From: CAYPPG01 sp964412555
Lineage (GTDB): Bacteria; Hinthialibacterota; Hinthialibacteria; Hinthialibacterales; Hinthialibacteraceae
Assembly: GCA_964412555.1 (NCBI GenBank)
Contig: CAYPPG010000070.1
Span: 1 to 36,118, forward strand
Direction: 5' to 3'
DNA length: 36,118 bases
This document shows positions 8,708 to 17,125 of this stretch, in pieces; within the stretch, counting starts at the first letter, position 1, and each line of letters starts with the position of its first letter. The translations under genes were made by a program, and so were the position numbers. The notes beneath the pieces are model-generated. The model searched no databases, had not been told where the DNA came from, and worked only from the letters and a program-made list of their open reading frames with translations.

Positions 8708-9639
8708 TGTTTCTCGTTCCCTATGCGAAGCGCCAAACCCGCTGCTACAACGAGGTTTGTTCCTTTCTTCTCTTCGAGGTGTTCAACAACTTTTTGCGAA
8801 GCAGGGATCATATGGATCGATAAAGTTTTGCAAGGAATACCTATTTCATTCTCCAATTTAGGCGAGGGATCGAACGTGGCTTCTATAGCGCCACTCAAGA
8901 ACACTTGCTCACACTGAAGCGGTTCGAAATGAATTTCACAGTATTCAAGGGTGCGATAAATTTCTGTGGATAAATCCTGTATGAAATGAGAGGTAATGGA
9001 TGATGATTCAAAATCAATTGGAAAATGCCGGGTGAACAATAATTTCCCCCGTTTTGCGACAACTAGATTCGCATTGGAATCGCCGATATCAATCCCGATT
9101 ATGGTACGGTTTTCCAGCGACGGTTCGATAGTTGCATAAAAATTCATGAGAGCCATCGGAACCACATCGACAACATGGATGGGAACACCCGCTGCCGTGA
9201 ATTCGTTGACAATGGGTTGGATCACTGAGCGAGGACAAGAAAAAGCGATCAAGCGAAAGAGTTTGTTGTCATGGCTGTATATCGTATCCGAGATGGTATA
9301 ATCGATGCAGGCGTCCTCAATACCATAATCCAATTTTTTGACCATTTCGTATTGGACCATATTTTTCAAATCATCCGCAGGGAGTAAAGGTAACGTGAAA
9401 TAGCGAATATCTGTTTGATGTTGCGGAATCGCGATTCCAGCGGAGTGAATCTGTTTTCCGTTTATACCGAGATACTGCCGGATTCGAGGTACATTTTCTT
9501 TGCTTGAGAATGGTAGATTGGAGGCGGAAAAAAGAAATGGCTCATTATTCTGATATCCAATAGACACAATTTGGGTATTGTGATCTTTGACGAGTATACC
9601 TGTACATATTTTTGATTTTTTACGCCACCAGTTTAACAT
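8704..9639 (-). CDS. pilM: PilM, actin-like type IV pilus assembly ATPase
   Basis: 311 residues. Actin/FtsA-like fold: a C-terminal-half phosphate motif IIGIDIGDSNANLVVAKRG (near residue 180), adenosine-type motif in VVAAGLALRIG at the end, and the PilM-specific LPADDLKNMVQYEMVKKL segment (about 87-105). PilM is a cytoplasmic protein that binds nucleotide and the N-terminus of PilN. It is the first gene of the pilMNOPQ run and faces the divergent pilin operon across a 757-bp gap. The N-terminal subdomain shows no obvious ATP motif (RKKSKICTGILVKDHNTQIVS is poorly conserved), so nucleotide use is uncertain. Confidence 0.9.
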   Translation of the reverse strand: MLNWWRKKSKICTGILVKDHNTQIVSIGYQNNEPFLFSASNLPFSSKENVPRIRQYLGINGKQIHSAGIAIPQHQTDIRYFTLPLLPADDLKNMVQYEMVKKLDYGIEDACIDYTISDTIYSHDNKLFRLIAFSCPRSVIQPIVNEFTAAGVPIHVVDVVPMALMNFYATIEPSLENRTIIGIDIGDSNANLVVAKRGKLLFTRHFPIDFESSSITSHFIQDLSTEIYRTLEYCEIHFEPLQCEQVFLSGAIEATFDPSPKLENEIGIPCKTLSIHMIPASQKVVEHLEEKKGTNLVVAAGLALRIGNEKQ

Positions 9640-10396
9640 GACAGTGATCCGGCTTGAGAGATAAATGAATTTTTTCTTTCTCTTTTGTGATGATAGTGTG
9701 AAAACCGAATAAATTGAAGAATTCCCTTGAGAAAGTTAGATTCACTCATATTGGTAGCAAATTGTATACCAGTTCAGAAAATCCACAGTATGCATTTGTG
9801 GGTTCTGAGATCAAATTAAAAATCAATTTAATAAAGGCTCTATCGAAGATGATAAAACAGAATAATTTCAAATCCCAAAGGAGAAATGTGTTGAATTTTC
9901 TCAATTTGTGAAGGGGTACATCCTAGTGGGATGAATATCATGCTATTTACTGAATTCTATCTTTTTATATTGAATCGGTTTATACTTGTGCATTGTAGAG
10001 TAACAGATTGTTGCAATGAGTATCGCGACACGGTTTTCCATATTTTGCATGATACGATTTTACTGCTAATTCCTTTAAAATGAGTTGGTTAGAGAATTAA
10101 AAGCTGCAAACATGGTTTACGGGATACCCAATTCCGCTTTCATAAGATTCTAGAATCAACACTCGAAGATAAAATTACTATTACTGTAATTTAAAAATCC
10201 TTTCTCTTTTGCAAAAAGGAGGAAGAGGGGAATGTTTAAAATTGAGAAAAAAGGATTCATTCATTGAAATCTCATCGTTAGAGCAAATTGGCATAGTTAC
10301 TGCTTGTTATACTGCGCAATACAAGATTACAAATCCAAAAACGGATATCACTTCTGTTTTGGAGAAAAATCAAAATCATGAAGAGGAGAGTAAAAC
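9640..10396. other. 757-bp AT-rich divergent regulatory region between pilM and the pilin gene
   Basis: No convincing gene fills this stretch. It is visibly more AT-rich than the flanking genes. Short open frames (for example 9714-9911 and 10209-10400) have ordinary random-looking composition. It holds a sigma-54-type promoter candidate at 10288-10304 and a strong AGGAGG-type ribosome-binding site at about 10218-10223, ahead of an 11-codon reading frame (10232-10267). A -10-like TATCAT on the minus strand about 65 nt ahead of pilM could serve the pilM operon, but its -35 is poor. The length suggests binding sites for regulators of pilin expression. Confidence 0.5.
10288..10304 (+). promoter_or_regulatory. 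Candidate sigma-54 (RpoN) promoter for the major pilin
   Basis: The sequence TTGGCATAGTTACTGCT has the invariant GG (-24) and GC (-12) dinucleotides at the exact spacing of the sigma-54 consensus YTGGCACGRNNNTTGCW, with three departures outside them. The start would fall near 10315, leaving an untranslated leader of about 80 nt before the pilin ATG at 10397. Sigma-54 control of pilA through a PilS/PilR-type pair is well established in several bacteria. No such regulator lies in the window, so the match is suggestive only. Confidence 0.5.
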
Positions 10397-10795
10397 ATGA
10401 AAAAGCGAAATGCTGTGAAAAAGAGTGAGAGAGGGTTTACGTTCATCGAGATCATTGTCGTGATTGTCATCATTGGGATCATTTCCGCGATTGCCGTCCC
10501 CAAATTCGTGAATTTGACAAGTGATGCAAAGAAAGCGGCGGCTGACGGAACAATCGGCGCCATTCGTTCCGCTTGCTCCATGGCGTTTGCAAAACACCGT
10601 GCGGCAGGTCTCGAAGAAAGCGGATCGGGCGACAGTGCATATATTACGAATGCTTCTACACTGGAAACCTATCTTGACGGTGGATTTCCGGAAAATGTAT
10701 CCGGTGATGGTACGACAATCACTTTGCAGGACGGACGTACACTGACCATCACGGCGGAAACGAATTCGTCAATGGCGAAAGTCACCATTAACTAA
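10397..10795 (+). CDS. Type IV prepilin, MSHA/PilA-like (likely major pilin)
   Basis: 132 residues. A 13-residue basic leader ends in Gly13, then the mature N-terminus FTFIEIIVVIVIIGIISAIA with Glu at mature position 5 (E18), the hallmark of type IV pilins cut and methylated by PilD. The segment AVPKFVNLTSDAKKAAADG and the short globular head resemble MshA-type pilins. The mature protein of about 119 residues is small for a major pilin. It starts behind a GAGGAG ribosome-binding site and leads the pilin operon, downstream of the sigma-54 candidate. A pair of Cys is not seen (only one, in IRSACSMAF), so the usual C-terminal disulfide loop is absent. It could instead be a GspG-like pseudopilin, but lead position and context favour the major pilin. 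Confidence 0.88.
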   Translation: MKKRNAVKKSERGFTFIEIIVVIVIIGIISAIAVPKFVNLTSDAKKAAADGTIGAIRSACSMAFAKHRAAGLEESGSGDSAYITNASTLETYLDGGFPENVSGDGTTITLQDGRTLTITAETNSSMAKVTIN

Positions 10796-10808
10796 AAACC
10801 TGCAATGA

Positions 10809-12698
10809 ATGGATAAAATGATTCGTACAATCAGGTTGTTTTTCCTCATAGCGATACTCGCTGATACAACCTTTGCTGCAGCCCCTCGAGATCTTTTTTC
10901 ATCTTTCAATAGTATATTGGCAGCCCCACCGCATGGTGGGGCTGATAATATCGATTTGCACCTTCGAATTTTCCCGGGCGGGACCAGTATACCGGAAATC
11001 GGTGAGAACGCCAATCAAGTGCAGGCTACGCCGCAGATCATTGCCGGAGCACCTTTCTATGTCGTCGTACTCGTTGTGGATGATCAAAATTGTCGCGTGA
11101 ATGCAGACGGCCATTTCAAGTTATCCTGGTCGAATGACAATTATGTCAATCCATCCAATCCACCGGCTCCATACAATCCGATACAAGGAGGACTGCATCG
11201 CAGTTTCAGGATTAATAACGGATTGTCGATTATTCCTAATATTCGATACGATGAGTGCGGGATGATTCAAATTACAGGCACGGCCAAGATTCATGCGCAT
11301 GGTCCACCCGGAAATATCAATCTAAGCGGCGAGAGTAGTCCTTTTGTGGTCCGTCCCTTTCAATTTCTAATACAAACCGATCTTCCGAGATTGAGCGATA
11401 ATGATGATGACAATGAATCAGAAGGGCATCGTGGTCATCAGAATCGGAATCGACGGGGACGAGGAAATAACGATGATGACGACGATGATGATGACGATGA
11501 CGAGCAGGATGAGGGGGATCAAAGCGGAGGGTTTCTGAACTTTACAGCGGGTACTCCATTTTCATTGAGTATCATTGCCGTGAATGTGAATGGGCAAATT
11601 ACCACAAATTATCCTTATGATGATTTGATCAACCTCAACCAAAAATTTGTGAGTATCGGCTTCGAAGTGGTGGTACCGGAGGATGCGGATGGCGGTGAAT
11701 TGCAGAATTCACAAAATGAAACATTGAATCAATTTCCGGCTTCTCTGTTTCAATATGGAGAATGTATCTTGAATGAGATCTCGTACACCGATGTGGGGAT
11801 CATCGACATTTTTGTTGAGGATGTGAATTACATGGGAATGCAAATATCCGGTGTGCTGGAAGGCATCGGCCGGTTTGTCCCTCATCATTTCTCTGTCACG
11901 GTGGATCAACCGGCAAGGATTCAAGGAGAAGAGGCTTCGTATACTTATTCCGGCCAACTATTTTCAGCAACGGTTACGATTACGGCGAAAAACGGCAAAA
12001 TGCCGCCTGGGACGACGGTGAATTATCAGGGGGAACTCGCCCAAGTAGAGAATCCGCGCCTTTCGATCGCTCTGCCTCCCCACCAAAGTATGCTGGGGAG
12101 CCTAGAAGTGCCCTCGGTTTCTGCGCCAATTTTCGAAGATGGAGTTGCCACGCTTTCTGTGGAGCCTCTTCTTTTTCAATACTCGAGTATTCAAAATCCG
12201 GAAACCATGAGTGTGCGGTACATCTTTCATCGCCGGGGAGAGCAAGAAAGTTTTACCGATAGTGATCCTGTTGAATTTCGCAGTGGCCGAATGCGCATTC
12301 ATGATCGGTTGGGCATGGCCGGTGATTTTTTGAAATTGTTTGTGGATGTGGAATACTATCAGAATGATTCGTGGACCTTAAATCAGGATGAAGAAGTGTT
12401 GAGCGTCTCTCCTGATGATTTTACCGTAGACGAATTGACGGGCGAAGGAAATGTGTCAATCGAGGGAACGGCCCAAGAGTTTTTCGGAGGAATGATCCGG
12501 GGAGGTTATGATCCTCTGCGAATAGAATGTGCAAACATTGTTGGCCCTCTCCGCTTTCGGATTGCCCTCAATGAAAATACGGAACTTTATTTTTTGGAGG
12601 AAATACCGGGACATTGGTATATCATTCCCGCATTGTCGACCGGAAGGCATGCAGGCTATCTTTTGCGAGAGCATATTCTTTATGAAAAAGAAATTTGA
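10809..12698 (+). CDS. Large secreted protein with Asp-rich tract, candidate pilus-tip or pilus-associated protein
   Basis: 629 residues of unknown family. A signal peptide (about 1-24, FFLIAILADTTFAAA) precedes a mature protein dominated by beta-strand-like segments. In the middle are acidic, low-complexity stretches: DNDDDNES near residue 200 and a run of about ten Asp from residue 222, flanked by basic NRNRRGRG. This could bind Ca2+ or act as a flexible hinge. It begins 13 nt after the prepilin and overlaps the next prepilin by 17 nt, so it is embedded in the pilin operon. PilY1-type tip adhesins occupy comparable positions next to minor pilins in Pseudomonas, but I see no PilY1 signature. 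A 10-bp perfect hairpin lies in its 5' coding region. Confidence 0.75.
   Translation: MDKMIRTIRLFFLIAILADTTFAAAPRDLFSSFNSILAAPPHGGADNIDLHLRIFPGGTSIPEIGENANQVQATPQIIAGAPFYVVVLVVDDQNCRVNADGHFKLSWSNDNYVNPSNPPAPYNPIQGGLHRSFRINNGLSIIPNIRYDECGMIQITGTAKIHAHGPPGNINLSGESSPFVVRPFQFLIQTDLPRLSDNDDDNESEGHRGHQNRNRRGRGNNDDDDDDDDDDEQDEGDQSGGFLNFTAGTPFSLSIIAVNVNGQITTNYPYDDLINLNQKFVSIGFEVVVPEDADGGELQNSQNETLNQFPASLFQYGECILNEISYTDVGIIDIFVEDVNYMGMQISGVLEGIGRFVPHHFSVTVDQPARIQGEEASYTYSGQLFSATVTITAKNGKMPPGTTVNYQGELAQVENPRLSIALPPHQSMLGSLEVPSVSAPIFEDGVATLSVEPLLFQYSSIQNPETMSVRYIFHRRGEQESFTDSDPVEFRSGRMRIHDRLGMAGDFLKLFVDVEYYQNDSWTLNQDEEVLSVSPDDFTVDELTGEGNVSIEGTAQEFFGGMIRGGYDPLRIECANIVGPLRFRIALNENTELYFLEEIPGHWYIIPALSTGRHAGYLLREHILYEKEI
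10921..10944 (+). other. Perfect 10-bp stem, 4-nt loop hairpin inside a coding region
   Basis: CAGCCCCACC, loop GCAT, then the exact reverse complement GGTGGGGCTG. The stem is very G+C-rich and lies 126 nt after the prepilin stop and 112 nt into the next gene, where it encodes a Pro-Pro-His-Gly-Gly stretch. No T-run follows. It could protect or delimit a pilin-rich upstream transcript, or be a hairpin repeat captured in the reading frame. Confidence 0.6.
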
Positions 12699-13155
12699 AA
12701 CGGGTATGACATTGATCGAAGTGGTCGTTTTCATCACGGTGATGAGTATTCTCATCGGGGCGATGGGATTGCGAATGAATCGTGAACAAAGCGATGTATA
12801 CGGTGCTTCCGCCTTGATTCAAACCCATTTGCTGCGAGTGAAAGAATTGGCGATGGGAACGAGGCAGTTGGTGGGTCTTTCATTTGATCTCGCAGAAACA
12901 CGATACGAGGGGGTTGCCATTGGGACAGAACCGGATCACCAAAATCCTTTTCTCGCCGATCCTTTGCAAATAGATCTCAATGTCATGCAGCTGAGCACCG
13001 ATCTCGATTCGGATACCATTCTGTTCAACCATTTCGGAGTTCCGGTAAGGACGAATGGAGCGCCCTATGAAGTGAAACGGACGATTACCATTACCTCAGG
13101 AGAAGATCAGGTACAGATTGTCGTTGAACCATTGACGGGGTATATACACGATTGA
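12682..13155 (+). CDS. Minor prepilin, GspH/FimU-like
   Basis: 157 residues from the ATG at 12682, which overlaps the preceding gene by 17 nt. A longer frame from 12529 was not used because the prepilin leader begins here. The leader MKKKFETG is cut before MTLIEVVVFITVMSILIG, with Glu at mature position 5. The C-terminal half has a pattern of short beta strands (VQIVVEPLTGYI at the end) seen in GspH/FimT/FimU minor pilins. It is the first of four minor pilins in H-I-J-K order, the complex that primes pilus assembly and sits at the tip. Confidence 0.85.
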   Translation: MKKKFETGMTLIEVVVFITVMSILIGAMGLRMNREQSDVYGASALIQTHLLRVKELAMGTRQLVGLSFDLAETRYEGVAIGTEPDHQNPFLADPLQIDLNVMQLSTDLDSDTILFNHFGVPVRTNGAPYEVKRTITITSGEDQVQIVVEPLTGYIHD

Positions 13156-13670
13156 AAAAAGAAACCGCCGCCTATACGCTGATTGAAATCATTGTGGCCA
13201 TCACGGTCCTCGTGATTCTGTGCGGATTTCTGGCTTTTATTTTCATCAACGGGAACAATCAAATGAGCTATGCCATCGAGATGCAGCGCGCTGTGACGTT
13301 GGCGGAACTGTATTTGACCGAGGTGATTTCCACGGGCCGGTGGGATGAGCTGTCTTATAGACTCCCCTATCATGGGGGGCCGATTCCCTTGTCTTCCGCA
13401 TCGATTTCGACCGAAGAAAACACGCGGGCATTGTACGATGATTGTGATGATTATAACGGTTTTGAAGCAGCCGGTGCTCACGTACTGAAAAACGGTCAGC
13501 CATTGGGCGAGATTTATAATTCTTATGCCATACAAATCCGAGTGGAATTTGTCGAGTACGGACAAATTCAACCCGCGCTGCAATCGACGGATTTAAAAAG
13601 GATCACGGTACAAGTATCATGGCGAAACCAGCAGCCGATCGAGTTGTCAACGATATTGACCAACATTTAA
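13152..13670 (+). CDS. Minor prepilin, GspI/PilV-like
   Basis: 172 residues, starting with TTG at 13152 inside the TTGA overlap with the previous stop, so its translation is coupled. The leader MKKETAA precedes YTLIEIIVAITVLVILCGFLA with Glu at mature position 5. The residue before the cleavage point is Ala rather than the near-invariant Gly, which some prepilin peptidases tolerate. Its size and second position in the minor-pilin run fit GspI/PilV. The subunit probably pairs with the neighbouring J- and K-like proteins at the pilus tip. Confidence 0.8.
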   Translation: MKKETAAYTLIEIIVAITVLVILCGFLAFIFINGNNQMSYAIEMQRAVTLAELYLTEVISTGRWDELSYRLPYHGGPIPLSSASISTEENTRALYDDCDDYNGFEAAGAHVLKNGQPLGEIYNSYAIQIRVEFVEYGQIQPALQSTDLKRITVQVSWRNQQPIELSTILTNI

Positions 13671-14353
13671 ACCGCGGAATGACGCTGGTTGAATTGGTCG
13701 TGACGATTACCATTTTGGGGCTAGTCGGGAGTTTTGCATCTGCATTTGTGGTGATTTCTCTTGAATCGTATCTCGATACCCAAACTCAAACCATTCACGC
13801 TGCCGCAATAAAAGTTGCCCTTCAGCAAATGGCTATGGAATTGTCATCGGCCATGCCGCCGACAGTTGTAATCGATGCTGTACCCGCGCGTCTTCAATTC
13901 GATCAAATTCTGACTGCCGGGGTTGCGGATGTTCTCTGGGAGGGACGATTTCGGGATTCGGATAATCCTTCATTTACAGACATCAAAGCGGGAATGCGAC
14001 TTCTTTTTTGGCCCCGCATAATCAATTCGAACGAAGTGATCGTTCAATCGGTCAACACAAACAGTTTTATCGTAAGTGCAAATGCAATCCAAAGGCATTT
14101 TCCCAAAAAGTATTGGGTGATTCACCGTTCTCTTCAATACTCGCTGCAAAATGGTCAGCTGTTTATGGGAATCCAAGCGTATGGAGAATCCGAATCCTCG
14201 ATGAATCAACACTTGCTTTGTGAAAATGTGCGAGATTTTCAAGTCTGTTGGAATCTAAGTGATATGCTCGCTTTAACGATTGTCGGAGAGGATCCGAACA
14301 CGGATCGTGTCATTCGGGAATCGAAAGTCGTTACCTTGCGATGGGGGAATTAA
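13619..14353 (+). CDS. Minor prepilin, GspJ/PilW-like
   Basis: 244 residues. The ATG at 13619 lies 52 nt inside the preceding gene and gives a 20-residue leader ending in RG, before MTLVELVVTITILGLVGSFAS with Glu at mature position 5. No nearer ATG, GTG or TTG before the cleavage site was found in frame, so the overlap is accepted. Size, a head rich in short strands and third position in the run suggest GspJ/PilW. The ending QVCWNLSDMLALTIV followed by a VVTLRWGN strand is typical of the family. Confidence 0.82.
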   Translation: MAKPAADRVVNDIDQHLNRGMTLVELVVTITILGLVGSFASAFVVISLESYLDTQTQTIHAAAIKVALQQMAMELSSAMPPTVVIDAVPARLQFDQILTAGVADVLWEGRFRDSDNPSFTDIKAGMRLLFWPRIINSNEVIVQSVNTNSFIVSANAIQRHFPKKYWVIHRSLQYSLQNGQLFMGIQAYGESESSMNQHLLCENVRDFQVCWNLSDMLALTIVGEDPNTDRVIRESKVVTLRWGN

Positions 14354-14355
14354 TA

Positions 14356-15012
14356 ATGAGAAAGTATGATCTTCAAAACGGAATGGCCTTGGTCGTGGTC
14401 ATTCCTATATTTCTGTTTTTGTCTTTGATCAGCCTTTTGTTTATTCAGATGGTCAATTCAAAATTATCGAGTGGAACGGATCGCCTTATGAATGTCCAAT
14501 CGAATTTTCTGGCAAGGAGTGCCCTGCAACTTGCGTTGCTCGAGGTGCAGGATTTTACCGAATTGGCTGATCCTGTGCGCAAGAATAGAAGGACCGTTGA
14601 AGTGGTTCTGGTTGATTCGTTTCCACAAAGGGGGACGATCTTTTTTGGCGGTCATTCACCGGGCGTATTGTTCCAATATGTACTTGCAAATGAATCGAAT
14701 GCTTCTCCGGCTAATCCAGGAAACAATAACAATTCTCCCAATCAGCATTCAAATGGCTTAACGTTAAACTTGGATACTCGTGTACGGCAAAACCTGCCGG
14801 CGGGAACGAACGTGTATTTGGTGAGAGATTTAGATGGCAATGGTCAAATTCTTTCAGTCTCTCCGAGGACACTTGAGAATGGTGTAATTGAAGTGAATCC
14901 GATTCAGAGGGAGAATCTCGCGATGCGATTCGATATTCCTATTATTTTGCAATCGAAAGCAACCATTGGTAGAGCGCAAACCGTTATTGAGCGGGGGATC
15001 GTTTTTCCGTAA
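14356..15012 (+). CDS. Minor pilin, GspK/PilX-like
   Basis: 218 residues from ATG 14356, which has a GGGGG ribosome-binding site 9-10 nt upstream. An in-frame ATG at 14341 lies inside the preceding gene and is not preferred. The leader MRKYDLQNG precedes MALVVVIPIFLFLSLISLLFIQM. Mature position 5 is Val instead of Glu, the usual hallmark of GspK/PilX tip subunits. The segment FLARSALQLALLEVQD resembles the conserved ARSAxxxA helix of this family. As last gene of the operon it completes the H-I-J-K tip complex. It converges on cheB with a 28-bp gap and no terminator that I can see. Confidence 0.82.
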   Translation: MRKYDLQNGMALVVVIPIFLFLSLISLLFIQMVNSKLSSGTDRLMNVQSNFLARSALQLALLEVQDFTELADPVRKNRRTVEVVLVDSFPQRGTIFFGGHSPGVLFQYVLANESNASPANPGNNNNSPNQHSNGLTLNLDTRVRQNLPAGTNVYLVRDLDGNGQILSVSPRTLENGVIEVNPIQRENLAMRFDIPIILQSKATIGRAQTVIERGIVFP

Positions 15013-15040
15013 TTTCGAGGCGTCTGATGAATCTGTTATA

Positions 15041-16072
15041 TCAATGGGAAAGCAAAAGAATTTTATGAGCGATTTTTTCGAGGGGTAATACAAAATCGAC
15101 GGCGTTTAGTTGGATCGCTTCTTTCGGCATCCCAAATACAATTGAAGTGCTTTCATCCTGCGCGATTGTTTTGGCTCCTTTCTCTTTCATGGCTTTCATG
15201 CCTTTGGAACCGTCTCGTCCCATGCCGGTCAGAATGACTCCGATCGCGTTCGCGCCGATTTCCCGTGCGAAGGATTGGAACATTACATCCACGGATGGCC
15301 GATGCCGGGATACGAGTGGGCCTTGTTTCAACTGTACATTATAATCGTTTCGAGAGTGATAAAGGATCAAATGATGATTTCCCGGAGCGATCAAGGCCTT
15401 TCCGGAATGTATCGGCTCGCCGTCTTCTGCTTCTTTTACATTGATGGCGCAGATTTCGTTCAGTCGATTGGCAAACGAGCGTGTAAAGTGTTCCGGCATA
15501 TGCTGAACGATGACTATTGGAGGGGAGTTTTGAGGTAATTCGGTCAGGATTTGTTGTAATGCTTGCACTCCTCCCGTAGAAGCGCCTATGGCGACCATTT
15601 TCTCACTGGAAATTTTTTGAGGCTGTAATCGAGGTCGTCCGGAAACCGTAAAGGAAGGGAGATGTTTCTTGGTGACATCCACTTGTGCTGCCGCTTTGAT
15701 TTTGTCGATCAATTCGACGGACATATCTCCAATCCAATAATCCGATTTTGGTTTGCACATCACTTCGACCGCGCCGATTTCAAGTGCTTGCAAAGCCATT
15801 TCGCCCCCTTCCGGGGCCAGGGAGGAAACGATGATGACCGGAATCGGATAAAACCGCATCAATTTTTTGAGAAACGTGATTCCATCCATGCGAGGCATTT
15901 CAATATCGAGGGTCACGACATCTGGCTGTAGATGAACGATCTTGTCGCGAGCTTCATAGGGATCCGGAGCGGTGCCAACAATTTCGATTTGAGGATCCCT
16001 GGAAAGTTCGGTGGAAAATATTTCTTGGACAAGAGGTGAGTCGTCAACGATCAATACACGGATTTTTTTCAT
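15041..16072 (-). CDS. cheB: CheB, chemoreceptor glutamate methylesterase/deamidase
   Basis: 343 residues, normal for CheB. An N-terminal receiver (acidic D10/D11, phospho-acceptor D56, Lys107 of the CKP motif) is joined by a short linker to the methylesterase domain (about 157-340). The catalytic triad is intact: S164 in GASTGG, H190 in VQHMPEHF, D286 in GMGRDGSKG. It removes methyl groups from receptor glutamates in response to CheA phosphorylation, working against CheR, whose gene lies 137 bp upstream. It is the last gene of the cheA-W-mcp-XY-R-B series. Confidence 0.96.
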   Translation of the reverse strand: MKKIRVLIVDDSPLVQEIFSTELSRDPQIEIVGTAPDPYEARDKIVHLQPDVVTLDIEMPRMDGITFLKKLMRFYPIPVIIVSSLAPEGGEMALQALEIGAVEVMCKPKSDYWIGDMSVELIDKIKAAAQVDVTKKHLPSFTVSGRPRLQPQKISSEKMVAIGASTGGVQALQQILTELPQNSPPIVIVQHMPEHFTRSFANRLNEICAINVKEAEDGEPIHSGKALIAPGNHHLILYHSRNDYNVQLKQGPLVSRHRPSVDVMFQSFAREIGANAIGVILTGMGRDGSKGMKAMKEKGAKTIAQDESTSIVFGMPKEAIQLNAVDFVLPLEKIAHKILLLSH

Positions 16073-16209
16073 ATTTTTCCCCGTTTACTATATAAGATAT
16101 CCCGGCTTTCCTTTTCCCATTTCTTGTTTTTAGTAGGAAAAATCATCTGTGAAATAGTGCGTTTATTCTCAATGCCAAAAAATCTTTATCAAAATCAGCA
16201 AAAAAAAGT

Positions 16210-17013
16210 CTATATTTTTTGATAAATGGAGGGGTTGACGGCTTTGTAAACATTGTTCAATTGACCGATAGTTTCGGAATAACCGATCAATAAATATCCT
16301 CCAGGTTTCAATAAACGGCTGATCTCTTTCAATAGTCTAATTCGCACAATTTCATCAAAATAGATTAGCACATTGCAACATAATACTGCATCGAACGGTC
16401 CCCGCATAGGAAAGGGAGGATCGGACAGATTCAATCGCTTGAATAAAACCAATTTTTTTATGTGTTCTCTTATTCTGTAGCAAGATTCAGTCCCCTGTTG
16501 AGTCGGTTCGAAATGCTGTTGTTGTAAATCGCGAGGAATACGTTGAATTTTTGATTCTTCGTAAATCCCTTTGACACCTGTTTCTAGCGCCTGTAGGGAA
16601 ATATCCGTGGCGAGGACTTTCAAATCCAGGGGATAACCGTTCGTATTTTTTACAAGTGTCATGGCAAGAGAATAAGGCTCTTCACCGGTTGAACAGGCTG
16701 CCGACCAGAATCGGAAGCGGCGTTGGCCTTTTTGCAAATTCTCTTTTACATACTTTTCGATAAATTTGAAATGATCCGGCTGCCTGAAAAAATTGGTTAC
16801 ATTGGTCGAAATGACATCCAAGAGTTGAATGATTTCATCACCGGTTTTGTCAGCGGTGAGATGTCGGTGATATTCGCGGTAATCCTCGATTCCGAGACTC
16901 CGCATTCGCTTACGAATGCGAGCGGAAACCAAAGCAATTTTACTAGGACCAAGGCTTATTCCACTTTTTTTATAGATGATTTTTCTGAAGTGATTAAATG
17001 ATTTGGTATCCAT
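16210..17013 (-). CDS. cheR: CheR, chemoreceptor glutamate methyltransferase
   Basis: 267 residues. An N-terminal all-alpha CheR domain (about 1-70) precedes the S-adenosylmethionine-binding domain: FWSAACSTGEEPYSLA (about 103-118), ATDIS, and LCCNVLIYF, where the family usually has CRN. It methylates receptor glutamates for adaptation. There are no C-terminal TPR repeats, so this is the short core form. An AT-rich inverted repeat (TTATCAAAA/TTTTGATAA, 16186-16225) spans its stop codon and could end transcription weakly. The 112-bp gap to the upstream cheX-cheY gene holds a terminator-like hairpin, so cheR-cheB may be partly independent. Confidence 0.95.
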   Translation of the reverse strand: MDTKSFNHFRKIIYKKSGISLGPSKIALVSARIRKRMRSLGIEDYREYHRHLTADKTGDEIIQLLDVISTNVTNFFRQPDHFKFIEKYVKENLQKGQRRFRFWSAACSTGEEPYSLAMTLVKNTNGYPLDLKVLATDISLQALETGVKGIYEESKIQRIPRDLQQQHFEPTQQGTESCYRIREHIKKLVLFKRLNLSDPPFPMRGPFDAVLCCNVLIYFDEIVRIRLLKEISRLLKPGGYLLIGYSETIGQLNNVYKAVNPSIYQKI

Positions 17014-17035
17014 TTAGTTAACAATCCCATGCAAA

Positions 17036-17051
17036 AAACGGAAGCCCGTTT
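17036..17051 (-). terminator. Candidate intrinsic terminator after the cheX-cheY gene
   Basis: On the minus strand AAACGG, loop GCTT, CCGTTT is a perfect 6-bp stem whose 3' arm runs into TTT. It lies about 75 nt after the cheX-cheY stop and ahead of cheR. The stem is short, so termination may be partial, which would lower cheR-cheB expression relative to the upstream genes. Confidence 0.45.
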
Positions 17052-17125
17052 GAGAGGGACTTTTCATATTTTCGTTAAGTGACTGGTGGGGATGGACGTA
17101 TCAGACAAAATCCCACTTCTCAGAA

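Noticed and set aside
9714..9911. 65-codon frame in the pilM-pilin gap
   Set aside because: No ribosome-binding site of note, AT-driven composition and no recognisable domain.
10209..10400. 63-codon frame starting with TTG before the pilin
   Set aside because: Overlaps the pilin start and the promoter candidate, has polar random-looking content; only the short pilin-like stretch is noted as a low-interest finding.
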